From the NCBI RefSeq assembly GCF_947500045.1, contig NZ_CANMQQ010000006.1:124001-188000 (forward strand): DNA of 64,000 nt. The letters are read 5' to 3'. Under the pieces are notes generated by a model that had not been told where the DNA came from, ran no database searches, and worked only from the letters and a program-made list of their open reading frames with translations. This document shows, piece by piece, positions 62,914-64,000 of this stretch (position 1 is the stretch's first letter; each line of letters starts with the position of its first letter). Source of the DNA: an uncultured Ruegeria sp. GTDB lineage: Bacteria > Pseudomonadota > Alphaproteobacteria > Rhodobacterales > Rhodobacteraceae. Made by a program: the position numbers and the translations under genes.

Positions 62914-64000
62914 ATGTCGCGCTACTCGGCCAACGAAATCGAAGCAAAATGGCAAGAGGCCTGGGACAAAGCCGGGATTTTCACCGCCAACCATAAGACG
63001 GACAAGCCGAAATACTACGTGCTTGAAATGTTCCCCTACCCGTCAGGCCGCATCCATATGGGACATGTGCGAAACTACACGATGGGCGACGTGATCGCGC
63101 GGCACAAACTGGCGACGGGCCATAACGTGTTGCATCCGATGGGTTGGGATGCCTTTGGAATGCCTGCGGAAAACGCCGCGATGGCGATTGGAGGCCACCC
63201 CAAAGACTGGACTTATGGCAACATCGCCGACATGCGCGGGCAGATGAAGCCTCTGGGCCTGTCCATCGACTGGTCACGCGAGTTTGCCACCTGTGACCCG
63301 GAATATTACGGACAACAGCAGGCACTGTTTCTGGATATGCTCAAGGCCGGTCTGGTTTACCGCAAGAACGCCGTGGTGAACTGGGATCCGGTCGATATGA
63401 CTGTTCTGGCCAATGAACAGGTGGAAAACGGGCGCGGCTGGCGCTCGGGCGCGCTGGTCGAGCGGCGCGAACTGACTCAGTGGTTCTTTAAGATATCCGA
63501 CTATTCCGAAGAACTGCTTGAGGCGCTGGACACTCTGGACAACTGGCCCGCCAAAGTGCGCCTGATGCAAGAGAACTGGATCGGCAAGTCCCGCGGTTTG
63601 CAATTCGGATTTGAACGCACCGATAGAGGAGAGCCGATCACCGTCTATACGACTCGCCCCGACACGTTGCTGGGTGCGTCCTTTGTGGGCATTTCACCGG
63701 ATCACCCGATTGCCAAGAAGCTTGAAGCCGAAAACCCTGAAGTAGCTGAATTCGTTGCGGAATGCCGCAAATTGGGTACGACTGAAGAGGCCATCGAGAC
63801 CGCTGAAAAACTGGGTTATGACACCGGTATCAAGGTGAAACACCCGCTGGACCCGAATTGGGAGCTGCCGGTCTGGATCGCGAACTTCATCCTGATGGAT
63901 TATGGCACCGGCGCAATCTTTGCCTGCCCGGCGCATGATCAGCGTGATTTGGACTTTTGCCGAAAATACGACCTGCCTGTCGTAGACACGTTCTTTGCAT
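62914..64000 (+). CDS. leuS: Leucine-tRNA ligase, N-terminal part
   Basis: The gene runs off the right edge, so about 362 of the usual 850 residues are visible. The start ATG at 62914 follows GAAGGA. HMGH at 48-51 is the class I HIGH motif, [12 protein letters not shown] is the LeuRS active-site block, and the editing domain begins around residue 230 ([15 protein letters not shown]). It charges tRNA-Leu in the cytoplasm. No stop codon appears within the window. Confidence 0.95.
   Translation, partial: MSRYSANEIEAKWQEAWDKAGIFTANHKTDKPKYYVLEMFPYPSGRIHMGHVRNYTMGDVIARHKLATGHNVLHPMGWDAFGMPAENAAMAIGGHPKDWTYGNIADMRGQMKPLGLSIDWSREFATCDPEYYGQQQALFLDMLKAGLVYRKNAVVNWDPVDMTVLANEQVENGRGWRSGALVERRELTQWFFKISDYSEELLEALDTLDNWPAKVRLMQENWIGKSRGLQFGFERTDRGEPITVYTTRPDTLLGASFVGISPDHPIAKKLEAENPEVAEFVAECRKLGTTEEAIETAEKLGYDTGIKVKHPLDPNWELPVWIANFILMDYGTGAIFACPAHDQRDLDFCRKYDLPVVDTFFA

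Noticed and set aside
1..64000. CRISPR array, intact insertion sequence or prophage
   Set aside because: No evenly spaced repeats, no transposase or integrase, and no phage structural genes were found on reading both strands.

Overview
This window is a stretch of chromosome from an alphaproteobacterium, very probably a marine Roseobacter-clade member of the Rhodobacteraceae (Ruegeria/Silicibacter-like). The evidence is moderate to high GC, sulfonate and methylated-amine catabolism genes (xsc, soeABC, dimethylglycine/sarcosine dehydrogenase-type enzymes), a Rhodobacter-type porin, a CenR-like response regulator and the local order ftsK-lolA. No rRNA, tRNA, CRISPR array, intact insertion sequence or prophage was seen.

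Layout. 1-5777: the end of sulfoacetaldehyde acetyltransferase (xsc), then soeABC, a cytoplasmic-facing membrane sulfite dehydrogenase, so sulfite released from sulfoacetaldehyde can be oxidised to sulfate. 5918-16744: mostly housekeeping genes (dapA, a Slt-type lytic transglycosylase, two DMT-type permeases, mnmD with a separate FAD oxidoreductase, an FMN reductase, an OmpA lipoprotein, a YafY-type regulator with a small divergent gene, rluA, an NTF2-like protein and an SGNH hydrolase). 16905-25582: a one-carbon demethylation block on the minus strand. It holds two ~815-residue FAD/GcvT dehydrogenases, a homocysteine S-methyltransferase family protein, a GlxA/AraC regulator, a GFA-type protein, a LysE exporter and an XRE-cupin regulator, and fits stepwise glycine betaine / dimethylglycine / sarcosine demethylation. 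25701-42490: housekeeping again (msrC-type reductase, thiolase, STAS/anti-sigma pair, gamma-glutamyltransferase, hspQ, AEC carrier, lolA, ftsK, aminotransferase, amidase, Ubi-type hydroxylase, Trm112, LON-domain protein, thioredoxin-TPR, xthA).

42977-57243 is the most distinctive part. It is a 12-gene, tightly overlapping, minus-strand operon that starts with an XRE-cupin regulator and continues with a complete oligopeptide-type ABC importer, a GAF-domain protein, hydantoinase A, hydantoinase B, two Asp/Glu/hydantoin-racemase paralogues, an M24 metallopeptidase and a second, C-terminally short hydantoinase B. It looks like a self-contained uptake, ring-opening and hydrolysis pathway for a cyclic amide or N-carbamoyl/N-acyl amino-acid-like compound; the substrate cannot be read from the sequence. 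It lies between two gene-poor, AT-richer stretches that share an 18-base near-identical direct repeat, which suggests a cassette or island.

57879-64000: core genes again (CenR-like regulator, ribA, an L,D-transpeptidase family protein, a YggS-type PLP protein, porin, DUF3576 lipoprotein and the start of leuS). A dispersed intergenic hairpin element occurs three times (about 4.07, 5.78 and 26.48 kb), once inside the soe operon.
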